From Larus michahellis (lineage: Eukaryota; Chordata; Aves; Charadriiformes; Laridae): a stretch of 64,000 nt of DNA. The notes under the pieces were generated by a model. It was not told the DNA's origin. It saw only the letters and a list, made by a program, of their open reading frames with translations, and did no database searches. Location of the stretch: contig NC_133901.1 of the NCBI RefSeq assembly GCF_964199755.1, positions 12,167,556 through 12,231,555 of the forward strand, written 5' to 3'. Shown piece by piece: positions 52,901 through 62,616 of this stretch. Position 1 is the first letter of the stretch. Every line of letters begins with the position of its first letter. The position numbers and the translations under genes were made by a program.

Positions 52901-55900
52901 TTGGGAACCCCAGTCAGCATAAGAACTGCTTTCAGACTTAGCCATCCCTGTGTCGGGGGACTGTACTTCTACAGGGAGACTGTACTTCTACAGCTACTCT
53001 GAGGAAAGAATGACATTTACTTTCTGCTGTTTTCTTTGTGTAGATGATTCTCTCACATTTATTTCAGAGCCCCAAAGCTGGCACCGTTACAAATAATCCC
53101 ACAGAACAGAAGAAAGCCTTAAAACAGCTAAATGGCGCAGAGCACATCCATGTAGAGACAGATGCAGAGACCAGACAGAAAGGCAGAGGTCTCTTCTATA
53201 TCATGCTCCTGCTTTTCCCAGTTTGAACACGACAGGCCACACGCAGTTGCCTGTCTTGTCATAAAATCAGTTTCAAACCTTTTTTTTTTGGCCAAGCAAA
53301 GAAGTTTTTCTGTTTATGTTTCAGAAGATGGTTTACAAATAATGCCAATTTCTCTAAAAACAAACAAGCAAAAAACCAACCTGTCTCTCCTTTCAGAAAA
53401 ATCTTCCTTCTTGGAAAACAAGTGCTCCTCTTGGCCACAACATCATTGCTCAATCTGCAGTGCCAAAGTCGCGTTCAGGGCAAGCTGAACATATGAGATG
53501 CGTCTGACAACTGCTAGTTTTAGATCAGCATTACTGAAAAACCATGGTTGAAGGGGAGGAAAACAGAACCACCCATCTGCGGCGTGCTCCCACGAGTGCT
53601 GTGTTTTGTTCCCTGAAGCCAGGAACTCATTAGCAGACCGTAACAACTCCAAGCCTGCTGACACCTGCATTACGGCTATTGAACGTACACATCTCAGTGG
53701 CTGAGGGTTGACTAAGCATTTCCCTCCTCTATGTCCAAGGAGGCGTAGGCTGGAAACTGCTTTCTCAAGCAATACTGCAACAGTCTACATAGAGCACGTC
53801 CAGCTTAGAGGGACCGCTAACCACAAAGAAGGCAGCTGGCACTACCTGAAGCCAGACTAAGTTCCTGCTATCTTCTGAGCGTAACTATGCAGGAAGAGCA
53901 AACCAAAAAATACAATTTATACTTGGTAAGAAATCCGAAAGAAGCATTTCGCAAATCAAAGCAAGAAAGAGCATACACATCACGTGACAAACAGCAAACC
54001 GAGCTCATCTTTGTTTATTATTTTCTTAATCTAAACAAAAACACTCAGAGCAAAAGGATATTTGTTCTTTTTTCACTAAAAAAGAGAACAGCTGTGAATA
54101 CTTGATTAGTTTTAGTTTCAGTCTTTCTCTCCAAAAACCAAAAAACCTAGAGAATAGTTACCTTAGCAATTTTCCCCATTTCACAGACGTTTGCTTTCTC
54201 ATCTTCAAACTCTGTAAAGGCTTCTTCAATCCTGGCAATGATCTCTTCATGATTAGTGCAGACATTTGGAAGTCCTTTAGGGAAGTAGAAACGTGGAATG
54301 TTTATGGACAAAGGGGTACTGCTGGTGGCTTTATTCACAGGCAGAAGAGTGCAAGGGTTAACTGCGGAGTTCAAAGGGACTGGGGATGAAGTTCCAGGTT
54401 TCTTCTCTTGTTTACTTTGAACCTGCAAATATAATGAATAACAAATACTTTTTAACAGCATGGCTTTCCGAGCAGGAGAAAATAGTTTGTGATCCCGGTG
54501 ATTAGGAAAAAAAATTAAAGCCCACCATCAATTAAATTACAGCACAGTGATAAAAATGCATGTCTTAAGTAGCCAATTAAAATTTTTCTGCAATATCAAA
54601 CATTCCAAATTTAGGATACATCACATCTGCTTTTATGCAGTTTCTGTGCACTTTATATATGTAGCTGTGGATTATGATACACTATTGAACCAGAAAAGAA
54701 CTCACCCTGCAATTCTGCAACACCATAGAACAAGGACAACGCTACTTCGTCTCATGTTGGTCATGGTGTTGGCATTCTGCCCCATAAAGAGCAAAGCATC
54801 AAAATCTGATCTTTAGCATCTCCCCTTAGAACCAGAACACCCACTCACACAAACGTCTTGCCCCAAGTGTGAGCAAACTTACATTCATAACATCGACATT
54901 TTCCATCCCTTGGGAACATCATTTGCTCTGCCAAAGTACCGCTTCACAGATCAATTAAGGAAAGACTTGCAAGACTGTCTTCTAAATTTCAAGCAGCCTC
55001 TTATTCTATGCCCAACTTGAGCGGTCCAAGACAATTTTGATTGAATTTTCAATTTTTTAATGTCAATTTAGCCCTTAGGAATTACAAGCAGCCAGGACAG
55101 TTTGTCATTAGGCACCCACATGATACAGCACACAGAGTCGGTGCAAAACACAAAGGCTCTGGTCTGTTTACAACTCCAGTTGGAAGAGTCCTTTTGCAGG
55201 TGAAGCACCCAAATGTTTCACTGAATAAGCACCTACATCATTTGCTGAAAAATAAGGAGAAAACTGGAAATTGAAACCAGGCCTTCCACACGCCTGTTTG
55301 AAGGTGGTCTTTTCTCCCGTGCCTACCATCTCTTTTTTCATTAGCTCTACCATCCCAACACTCCTCTCCTGTCTGTAAGAAACATACGGCTGATATGGTC
55401 ATCCCCACTAGATCACCTTTCTAACGGACCTCTGGAATCTTCCACCTCTAGTCATACATCAATATATTTCATAAAAGGCAGGATTTGTATTTCAGTACAT
55501 AATGAGATCCTAAAATAGGTAATTTTTCAGACACAGGCGGGAATATTTTTTTTAAATGTTTTAAAATGTTTTTAAAAAAACTGAAAAGTAGTTACAGTAT
55601 AAGCAGCAGAATTCAGATGATAGAGTGCCAAAGGATGACGAATTCCCTGCTCCCCCATGAATACACACTTTCTTGGGAAAAGGCGACAGACTCGCCTATT
55701 GCACAACGGTTTGAATGCAAGAGTTATATTAATATAACAACATATGTGATAAGAGGCTAATAAGGCAACAGTCAAGTAAATACAGCTGCAACTTTCACTT
55801 TGTTTATTCTATTTCAAAACAAAATGGTTTTAGGATAAAGCAGCCAAGTCCGAGTTCACTAAATACAGAAGAATGTATATGATGAACTGACTAAATGCTT

Positions 55901-58900
55901 TGCCTTATTATTTTTGAGAAACTTGGAGCTTTTTTCTTAACGCATACTGGATACTCCAACTTGCCATTGGTTTGCTCTCAGGAAGATGAAGTGAGAATTG
56001 TAAAAGCTTCCTTAAGCCCCGTTTTTTCTGCATTTTAGAATATTTTATAACCCATTCTTCAGAGACCTGTAAAATGAGAGATAGAATGACTTTCTTCCTC
56101 TTCACTCCTCTACTTCACTGCTCTCTCTTTAAATGGGGAGGAACCTCTTCCTTCTTCCAAATGCTGTCCCATCTCAGAAGCAGGAACACATGTGCTTGCA
56201 CACACACGCCAGCCCAAGCATACTTTTGTACTGTAACTGCTCTGCACGGAACACATTAATCTGGAGCTTGGGTTCACTTAAGTCCTCCTCTCCTGCACCT
56301 CGCAACACAGGAACAACTGAAGACCACTTTCAGCCTTCAAGTTTTCTGAATGTATCAGTACTAGTATTCAGAGTCAGTATGGTTACCAAGATAGCTCTCA
56401 ACCTTTGAAGAACAAGCCCAATTACCATCTGTTCTTCCTCCCTTCCTTGACTTTTCTGACTCTCCCACATACTGCACATCTTTGTGTCCTACCCCAAATG
56501 ATGCTGGAGCTCAAAGTGGGACAGGAAAGATAGTCAAAGGGTCTGAGGCTCAAAATGTTACTGGGGCTGAAGACGGCTGTTGGACAGAGTAAGCATCAGC
56601 CTTGGTTACTCTGTCCCACAGTATGACAATGCAGGTAGGGGACCTGAAATGGTGGCAGGGGTTAAGCTGGAGGGTAAGTTGGTCACTCACTTTAGGAGCA
56701 GCAGCTCAATGGGTTAATAGAAGACAACCCTTCTCCTGGTTTCCTTTTGCTCTTTACTCAGTTGAGTAACAACAATGAAACCCAGACAGGCTGAATGTGG
56801 CTGGGAAGGGAGCACGTGGCCATGGAGTGGCCACTGCTGCATGTTAGAGGCACATGAAGATCCACCTCCTGCCCATGGCCGCTTGCTTCAGTAAGGGAGG
56901 CTAAGCAAGACAGGTGAATAGAGGGCCCTGAGGCAGGTCTTCTCAAGAAGCCTTCAACTGATTGGGAAATAGCTGGTTAGTGAAACGGACCTTTGTGCTT
57001 AAATCAAGCTAGTAATTTGGCTTGGAGGGCCTCTACAATCTGCCTCCCACCCCATCTGCCCCGCCTAGCTAGTGACTTTTCTAGCCATGACCCAACTCTA
57101 CTCAGCAGCTTTCACTTTCTGGATTACAGCAGAGGGGAAATCTCTGCTGGTCTCTCACAGCACCATATTCATACAAACAATGCAAAGCTGGAACAGACAA
57201 TGAGGTGCCAACTCCAGTCACTTGACTTCTATAATAGGACTTAACATCAGTTTGTCTTGAAAACCCACTTCTCTGAAACAGGTCTATTGCTCCTTAATCT
57301 CTTCAATGCACGCATGCACTCCTAGCTGTCAGGACTGTGAGGAACTAGAAAAGATTACTCAAATTTAACAAAAAGGTCCACAAACCAAAAGGAAGTTAGT
57401 GCCTCTCAAAGGGCACTAAGTCTTCACTTTAAAAAATATCCCCTTACACTACAAAACGATGATATAATTGGATTTTTTTTTTTCTTGGAAGGCAAAGAGG
57501 CACCCCCAAAGTAGACCACCACAACAGTACTGTGCCATTTTCCTCCTCTTCTGCATACCACATACATCCTGATGTGGCACAAGGCTCAAACCGATCTTCC
57601 TGTAACACAACTCATTCACTTTGCCCTGGCCTCCACCTTCTGAAAAGCAGAGCAACTCATTTTCCTCCAAGTACTGCAAAGTCAGTAACGTTTGGCACCA
57701 GCTCATACAAACCACAGGTCAGGACCCCAGAATCTACATTAATTTCCTGATCCACAACCACAACACAAGCCAGAAGGTTAGACATCCATAGGAGAAATAG
57801 GAGGAATGCTGCTGAGCTTCAAAGCAGGGAGCCAGCTGAGACACGGGTCTGCAGCTGACCTTCCCAGTAAGACTGAATCACTAACTCCTGCTCAGTCCAA
57901 GGCAAACACGGTGGAAGCACTGCTCATGGGTGGCTTCTTTTCAGAAGATTTTACTTCAGGAATAGAAATAAAATTTTTGAACTTTGTCTTCTTCCTTCTC
58001 ACATAAGAAACGAGCTCTCTACAACAACACAAAGAGAAAACAACAAGCAGGATCCTGTTTCCTACAACAATCTTGCAAGCTAATACTCTGGGATGGGTAT
58101 AACCAGATGTCAACCACTATGGAGACAGCAGGGAGTTAATTACAACTACTTGTGAAAAAATAAAGCGATATGAGTGGAATTTCTGTGGGAATTCCTTGGA
58201 AAAAAAACAGTTTCTTGTTGCAAAAAGTTAACCTTAAATGCCATTTGCTTAGTGGAACATATTTCTCCAACAGCAACATGCACTTTCAGAAAGGACAGCT
58301 AAAAAGATACTACAAATACCATAATAAATCTTTTAGCTTGTTCCCAATAGCTAACAGATTTTTTTTTTTTATTTTTTTTTTTTGCTAAAGTGGCAGGTGA
58401 GATTAAGGCCCATTTTAAAATACTGCTCTATAGCATAGTGTAATTTACCTTAACTAAAATCTGCCTCTCCACTATATCACCCTTTGCCAGTCATACAATT
58501 TATTTATGGACAGACTAGTGACAACTGCATTATAAATAAACCAGAGAGAACTACAGCCTCATTGTAGCTACACAAACAAAACACAGCAACTAAACCTCTG
58601 TTATCCAGGCCTGTCCGTCAGGGACTTGCCAGTCCCAGCAGAAAACTCCATGGAAGGAAGCAGTATCACGTCAAGTGCTCAAATACTTTCTACTCCTTCC
58701 TCCTGGCCCCAATCTCCAACAGGAGCCTAGATAATAAGTTTACCAGTTTCTTGTTTTTTTCCAAATGGGATTCTGTAATCCTCTTTTCTAGGGTACAGTG
58801 ACTCAGCCTGGTTTCTCGCAGTCCACAGTGCTGACTTAATGTCTCCTTCCATTTTTTACAGTTCCTGTCTTACTGGAGTGTGATGGTAACTGGACACAAG

Positions 58901-61900
58901 CCATCCTCAGAGATTATCAGTTCTGATTTCTATCCTTTGCCCAAGACTTTCTCTTCCTTTCCTTCCCTGAAGCCCCTTCCCATCATTGTATCTTTCCGCT
59001 GCCTCTTTTTTACCCATCTCCAAGGGGACTAAGAACAGCAGAGGTTCATCTGCACGTGGCTCTCAACAGCACAGAGAGACTATGAGAAAATGGATTTCTG
59101 GAGAGAATCTTTTCTACTATAAATCGTAAACTCACCAGCAGAAGCAAAGTCCAATCATACCAAAACACACATGAAAATAAACTCTATCCAAGCAACACAG
59201 AATCACAAAAGGACTCAGGTGGGAACGGACACAGGGCTCACTCTAAGGCTAGATCACGTTCCTCATTGCCTTATCCAGTTGAGTTTTGAAAACACAGACT
59301 TTGCACGCCTCCACTGACAAATGTGCCTATAGATCCTTCCCACAACTGATATACTTCAGCCCATGCTCCAAATTCTTCCCTGAAAACTCCATGAAGAAAA
59401 TAACCAGTGTGCATCCAGATCAATTCAGACAGAAGGGCAACAGTGGGCATAAACCCCTACTCCTTACAGATGCCCCACAGCAATTCTCATCTGTCCTGAT
59501 TTGCAGATGACACTTACCTAGGGGGAAGGCTGGCATGATGAAAGGCAGAACCTCAGGCATGAGACAAAGTGACAAACTATTCAACTACTTCCATAAGAAA
59601 AGATGCCAAGTTCTCTATCTGCTCACAGCAACCCCAAGCATGGGCTGAGGTTGGGAATCCGCTGGCTGAGCAACAGCCCTGCTGAAGAGGATGTGGGGGA
59701 GATGGTGTGCACCAGGCTCAACATGAGCCTGCAGCATTGTCTAATTACAAATAAGGCAAACGATGTACTAGACGGCATTAGGAGTAGGGCCAGGAGAACA
59801 GGGGAAGTTATTATTATCTCCTGTGCCTGACACTAGTGAGGCTGCATCAGGACTACTGCAACCAATTTTGGGCCTTCAAAAGGGATGGGGAGAGACTGGA
59901 CAGATCTACAGAAGGCAAATCAGATAGCCGGGGTCAGGAGCACGTGTCAGGAGAGACTGAGGGGCTGGGCCTGTTCAGCCAAGCAAAGAGGAAACTAAGG
60001 GATGGGCTAACGGCAGCCTACAGCTACTTGAAGCACGGTTACAGAGATAGTGGAGCCAAACTCTGTAGTGGTACATGGTGTAAGAGGGGAAACAGCAATA
60101 AACTGCAGCTTGTGAGGGTTAGGCAGGACAGCAGGAGGATGAATTTAATGGAGGGTAGAAAAGCCTGCAAGAGGTCACTGGAATGATGCGGGATGCATCC
60201 GTATATTTGGGGAGTTTTCAAGACTTGGAGAAAGACAGCTCTGGTGAGACCTACTCTTAGGAACAGTCTTCCTACAAGTGAGATGCTGGATTAGAGACCT
60301 CCCTACCTCCCTTCCTACCAGTGCTGCTCTGGGAGGCTCTCTGATCCTTCCATGAAAGTCCTGCAAAAGATGAGCACAAGAGCTGAAATTTACAGCTCTT
60401 AAGAGATGTGGGTTTTTGCAAAAAACCTTCTCTCTTGCCTTTCTGGCCAACGTCTACATGTTCCACAAACTACCTATACTCATCTCTCTGCTCCCTATCA
60501 TCACCTTATTACCTTTCCTCCTGCTAGCGCTTTTTCTGTACTTAGTGAGTCCAATTACCTCTGCTCTCATCTCACACTAACACACCCAAGCCACAAGATA
60601 TAACCCCACAAAAATTAGCATCTCACTGCTGCCAAGTGCTCCCATCTCTGTCCTCCACTCCCAAACGTACCTTGTCACTGCACACCAAGTGCCAGCTCCA
60701 GAGCTTGCCAGACCCTTCTGTGAAACGATTTAACCCACTTGGAAAGGCAGAAAACAGACTTAGCTTTGTTGCTGGATGATAGTCTACTGTGTTACGAGTT
60801 AAGGCAGCTCACAGAAAGGCCCGTGGGGTCCAGTTCAAGACAGGGTGACACACGGTGAGGGGGTAGCAAGAGGGGAAAAGTAGTGAAAGAAAGAGAAGAG
60901 GAAGTAAGACTATCTTTTTTTTCATCTGCACTTGCCCACTGCATTGGAATCACAGACTGGTTTAGGTTGGAAGGGACCTTAAAGATCATCCGGTTCCCGC
61001 CCCCTGCCTGGGGCAGGGACACCTCCCACCAGACCAGGTTGCTCCAAGCCCCGTCCAACCTGGCCTTGAACACCTCCAGGGATGGGGCAGCCACAGCTTC
61101 TCTGGGCAACCTGGGCCAGGGGCTCACCACCCTCACAGCAAAGAATTTCTTCCTGAGAAGAGATCTCTTCTCCCTGAGAAGAAATCTAAATCTCCCCTCT
61201 TTCAGTTTAAAAGCATTCCCCCCTCATCGCTCCACTCCCTCATAAAGAGTCCCTCCCCATATCTCCTATAGGGACTGGAAGGGGCTCTAAGGTCTCCCCG
61301 GAGCCTCCTCTTCTCCAGGCGGAACACCCCCAACTCTCTCAGCCTGTCTTCATAGGAGAGATTCACTTGCCTTGGATCTGCAGCACCAGAGCAGTTATTC
61401 TCGATGCATTTAGTGGTGAAGGTCGCTGCTCCTACTGCAGACCAGGCAGAGGGCTCATGCACCAAAGGCTTGTCAATGTTTCCAGCTGGTCTACTAGGAG
61501 ATCTTATCTCTCCCTGCAAACCATACCCCAATTGTGTCCTTAGGTGATCAGACTAACTCTGGAGAGTGAACTTAGCAGTGCTGCGTGGTTCTTATTAGTC
61601 TCTTCTAAATTGCTCGTGGTCCCCACCCAAGCTATTACTACACATCATTACTTCATGCAATTCTCCTCTAGGGAGTGAAAAACCATGTTCCAGAGATTAA
61701 CCTCATAGATGTACTTTAGCCTGTCACCAGAAATCATGAGAACAAAATGCGCTACAATATACTCTGGAACAATTTTAATAGCTCTTTCTTAGGAAACAGC
61801 TGCACCGCTCATAATTTCAACTTTTTAACTTCCTGAGTCACTGATTATTTAAATATAGATGAAGCTCAAAATGGGCTGATTTCAGCATATTGTGACCCCC

Positions 61901-62616
61901 TGTAAATCTGGCGTGGCTACATGCCCATTTGGTGTCCTAGCATAAACTACTCCAATCTTTTACCAATTGTCCCAGAAAGCGAGGACAGCAGCTGGGATTT
62001 ACCCTTTCTTTGGTTACATCTCCATGATCTTAAGGGCCTTTTCCAAGCTAAATGATCCTATGATCCTATTCTCTCTCTGTCAAAGCCAGGTAGGCTGGTC
62101 TGTGCACAAATTCGTACAGTGGAGAACACAACCAACTAAATACAGCAGAATGTTGTGGTTGTTCCACATGCAACAAGAAACATTCAGAGCAATCACATAC
62201 ACAAAGAGGGTTTTTCTTACAAAAAACACAGAAAAGTTTTAATAGTCTTAACACTATTTCTCCCTATTAAATCACTGCCCTTGCTGTTAATTTTTTCCCC
62301 TTGTTTACAAAGACATTTTAACTCTGCAATCTAAGCCTGGAAGGTTTATTTTTAAACCTGCTGGTATCTAGCTGCAAATAACTTTCTGCAAATAGATACG
62401 CCTAGAGGGACACAGTTTGATTCTCTGATCCAATAAAAAATACAAAGCAAGAGAAAAAGAAAAAGAAATGCCAAGCATTCAAACCTGGGCCTGCTGGAAT
62501 GACTTCAGCCTCCTCTTGAATCGAGATGGAAGAACAAAGTCACAGCCCTTCGCAAGGAAAGCTAGCTCCCCTCCCAAGTCTGGGTCCCTCCGCAGAGAAC
62601 TCTCCTTGATCATCAT
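28836..62616 (-). CDS. PPP2R3A: PPP2R3A, PP2A regulatory subunit B'' alpha, PR72-type isoform
   Basis: B'' subunits bind the PP2A A/C core and direct substrate choice in a calcium-dependent way; PR72 is known as a muscle-enriched isoform and a Wnt-pathway modulator. Thirteen exons join in frame to 518 residues (human PR72 is 529): 62485-62616, 54162-54422, 51776-51879, 48960-49062, 47028-47102, 41480-41566, 39023-39179, 37281-37329, 36597-36686, 35434-35609, 34767-34885, 32977-33083 and 28836-28932. All junctions are GT-AG. Two EF-hand loops are visible: D288-D299 (D, D, D at positions 1, 3, 5) and D362-E373 ([12 protein letters not shown], fully canonical). The N-terminal 44 residues match the PR72-specific first exon; the long PR130 exon is not in the window. 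The synteny and this N-terminus favour PPP2R3A over PPP2R3B. Recognition is from recalled family sequence. Confidence 0.96.
28933..32976 (-). other. PPP2R3A: PPP2R3A intron 12
   Basis: A 4.0-kb intron. The plus strand carries an open frame of about 268 codons from an ATG at about 30280 to TGA at 31084-31086, longer than expected by chance, but with no recognisable domain. No transposon was recognised. Confidence 0.7.
32977..33083 (-). CDS. PPP2R3A: PPP2R3A exon 12
   Basis: It encodes residues 452-486 plus two bases: [20 protein letters not shown] then [15 protein letters not shown]. The acidic, aromatic pattern is typical of the B'' C-terminus. The donor is AGG|GTAAGT. Confidence 0.96.
33638..33656. 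repeat. AAAC tetranucleotide repeat
   Basis: About four copies of AAAC followed by an A run in PPP2R3A intron 11. Confidence 0.75.
34470..34715 (-). mobile_element. CR1 LINE 3' fragment, minus strand
   Basis: The minus strand shows CR1 3' sequence: the ATCACAGAATAG tail, a diverged GTTGGAAGAGAC block, and the CACAACCTCTCTGGGCAACC signature followed by CTGTTCTGGTGTTTGACCAG (as read on the plus strand). It shares the transcriptional orientation of PPP2R3A. Confidence 0.85.
34767..34885 (-). CDS. PPP2R3A: PPP2R3A exon 11
   Basis: It encodes residues 412-451: [20 protein letters not shown] then [20 protein letters not shown]. The donor is AAG|GTATAA. A minus-strand CR1 fragment ends about 50 bp past the donor. 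Confidence 0.96.
34886..35433 (-). other. PPP2R3A: PPP2R3A intron 10
   Basis: A 548-bp intron. I see only an imperfect direct repeat with CATGTGAAATG and GTGAAAGAATGTGAATG near 35107-35137, and no repeat element. Confidence 0.8.
35434..35609 (-). CDS. PPP2R3A: PPP2R3A exon 10, second EF-hand
   Basis: It encodes residues 353-411 plus one base. It contains [20 protein letters not shown], a canonical EF-hand loop at 362-373, followed by LEYFYEEQ and [17 protein letters not shown]. The donor is AAG|GTAGGT. Confidence 0.97.
35610..36596 (-). other. PPP2R3A: PPP2R3A intron 9
   Basis: A 987-bp intron downstream of the weak exon 9 donor. No repeat or gene was recognised. Confidence 0.8.
36597..36686 (-). 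CDS. PPP2R3A: PPP2R3A exon 9
   Basis: This 90-bp exon encodes residues 323-352 plus two bases, including [20 protein letters not shown]. It begins and ends in the same phase, so skipping it would keep the frame. Its donor is AAG|GTCTAA, with C at +3, a weak site. Confidence 0.94.
36687..37280 (-). other. PPP2R3A: PPP2R3A intron 8
   Basis: A 594-bp intron with an A-rich tract near 36708-36730. No element was recognised. Confidence 0.8.
37281..37329 (-). CDS. PPP2R3A: PPP2R3A exon 8
   Basis: A short 49-bp exon encodes ALSN then [12 protein letters not shown] (residues 307-322 plus two bases). Two AGs compete as acceptor: TTTCCAG ending at 37330 and an internal CAG 13 bp later. Only the first keeps the reading frame with exon 7 and restores the residues seen in other vertebrates, so I chose it. 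Confidence 0.92.
37330..39022 (-). other. PPP2R3A: PPP2R3A intron 7 with C-rich skewed block
   Basis: A 1.7-kb intron. From about 37860 to 38640 the plus strand is markedly C-rich and G-poor, so the transcribed RNA would be G-rich. A 23-base T run lies at 38898-38920, and a short CA repeat lies near 38361-38371. Confidence 0.75.
38898..38920. repeat. Poly-T tract, 23 T
   Basis: An uninterrupted run of T about 100 bp from exon 7 on its downstream side. Confidence 0.8.
39023..39179 (-). CDS. PPP2R3A: PPP2R3A exon 7, first EF-hand
   Basis: It encodes residues 255-306 plus one base. It contains [20 protein letters not shown] and the first EF-hand loop at 288-299, with Asp at loop positions 1, 3 and 5 and Asp rather than Glu at position 12. 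The donor is AAG|GTATGC. Confidence 0.96.
39180..41479 (-). other. PPP2R3A: PPP2R3A intron 6
   Basis: A 2.3-kb intron. I recognise no repeat, RNA gene or coding exon in it. Confidence 0.75.
41480..41566 (-). CDS. PPP2R3A: PPP2R3A exon 6
   Basis: It encodes residues 226-254 (29 codons, phase 0 at both ends), with [18 protein letters not shown] and the helix ending KSNFLQ. The donor is CAA|GTATGT. Confidence 0.95.
42600..42667 (+). mobile_element. CR1 LINE 3' end, plus strand
   Basis: A 68-bp remnant reads GGTTGGAACTAGATGACC, then AAGGTCCCTTCCAACCC and an ATTCTGTGATTCTGTA tail. This is the canonical CR1 3' terminus, in antisense to PPP2R3A. Confidence 0.92.
43177..43262. repeat. 44-bp tandem duplication, two diverged copies
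   Basis: The copies at 43177-43220 and 43221-43262 share GGATGTCCTT-TCTAAAG and a GT-AATTCCA segment. They differ by several substitutions and short indels. Confidence 0.8.
47028..47102 (-). CDS. PPP2R3A: PPP2R3A exon 5
   Basis: It encodes residues 201-225 (25 codons, phase 0 at both ends): [18 protein letters not shown] followed by HSRYITT. The donor is ACG|GTAGGC. Confidence 0.95.
47103..48959 (-). other. PPP2R3A: PPP2R3A intron 4
   Basis: A 1.9-kb AT-rich intron with a 21-bp tandem duplication at 47722-47763. No transposon was recognised. Confidence 0.75.
47722..47763. repeat. 21-bp tandem duplication, two copies
   Basis: Two adjacent copies of GCTCAGATC-TG-ATGAATCA differ at two positions. 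Confidence 0.85.
48960..49062 (-). CDS. PPP2R3A: PPP2R3A exon 4
   Basis: It completes K166 and runs to Q200, with the conserved HDDAS and [11 protein letters not shown] motifs. The donor is CAG|GTACCT, a below-average match. Confidence 0.95.
50100..50202. repeat. T-rich/A-rich inverted low-complexity pair
   Basis: A T-rich stretch of about 42 bp (50100-50141) is followed after about 15 bp by an A-rich stretch of about 46 bp (50157-50202) with short G interruptions. It could fold back imperfectly. Confidence 0.7.
50690..50920 (+). mobile_element. Possible decayed CR1 LINE fragment
   Basis: The plus strand resembles old CR1 3' ORF2 sequence: GGGGCATGACCACAGTCTGT, then AAATATCTAAAGGATGT, then a GGAACCTAAGGAAGGAAAAA block. 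It lacks a recognisable 3' tail. Similarity is from memory and the element is degraded. Confidence 0.45.
51776..51879 (-). CDS. PPP2R3A: PPP2R3A exon 3
   Basis: It encodes residues 132-165 plus two bases of K166, including [12 protein letters not shown] and a GGEKTG turn. The acceptor is ATTACAG and the donor GTGAGT. Confidence 0.94.
51880..54161 (-). other. PPP2R3A: PPP2R3A intron 2
   Basis: A 2.3-kb intron with a small 16-bp duplication at 52959-52993. No transposon or gene was recognised. Confidence 0.75.
52959..52993. repeat. Short direct repeat, 16-bp unit, 19-bp period
   Basis: Two perfect copies of GACTGTACTTCTACAG occur at 52959-52974 and 52978-52993. Confidence 0.85.
54162..54422 (-). 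CDS. PPP2R3A: PPP2R3A exon 2
   Basis: This is the first exon shared by the PR72 and PR130 isoforms, residues 45-131 (87 codons, phase 0 at both ends). A low-complexity start with KKPGT is followed by the conserved [12 protein letters not shown] block and then EMGKIAK. The donor is AAG|GTAACT. Confidence 0.95.
59198..59300 (-). mobile_element. Diverged CR1 LINE 3' fragment, minus strand
   Basis: The plus strand reads AGAATCACAAAAGGACTCAGG with a GGGAACGGAC block and later CCTTATCCAGTTGAGTTTTG, matching a degraded antisense CR1 3' end. Sequence beyond about 59300 is too diverged to assign. Confidence 0.55.
59640..60310 (+). mobile_element. CR1 LINE, truncated and diverged, plus strand
   Basis: About 670 bp follows the C-terminal part of CR1 ORF2. 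A YLK-preceding block resembles the usual RLGLFS-x-RRLRGDLI region (here [20 protein letters not shown]), and an upstream segment matches the [11 protein letters not shown] block. Frame breaks show it is dead. It continues into a degraded 3' part around 60200-60310. Confidence 0.85.
60945..61361 (-). mobile_element. CR1 LINE 3' part, minus strand
   Basis: The plus strand begins GGAATCACAGACTGG, continues with GGTTGGAAGGGACCTTAAAG, ATCATCC and GACCAGGTTGCTCCAAGCCC, and reaches the antisense of the [18 protein letters not shown] block near 61300-61360. The copy is well preserved, so it is comparatively young. It contains an internal short duplication around 61155-61195. It faces the plus-strand CR1 at 59640-60310. 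Confidence 0.94.
62023..62069 (+). mobile_element. CR1-like LINE 3' terminus
   Basis: A 47-bp remnant reads ATGATCTTAAGGGCCTTTTC, then CAAGCTAAATGATCC and a TATGATCCTATT tail, as in CR1 3' ends. Confidence 0.75.
62485..62616 (-). CDS. PPP2R3A: PPP2R3A exon 1, PR72-specific start
   Basis: It encodes residues 1-44, starting with two methionines (the first ATG at 62614-62616) and ending FQQAQ. It carries the PR72-specific basic segment [11 protein letters not shown]. In human this is the unique N-terminus of PR72, which replaces the long PR130 N-terminus. The donor is CAG|GTTTGA, a weak match to consensus. Confidence 0.93.

Larger units (their letters stand above)
54423..62484 (-). other. PPP2R3A: PPP2R3A intron 1 (8.1 kb)
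   Basis: The longest PPP2R3A intron here separates the PR72-specific exon from the shared exons. It holds most of the CR1 sequence in the gene (59198-59300, 59640-60310, 60945-61361, 62023-62069) and a T run near 58362-58383. No extra coding exon was recognised. Confidence 0.75.

Noticed and set aside
60883-61245. Plus-strand 120-codon frame
   Set aside because: It is antisense to the CR1 at 60945-61361.
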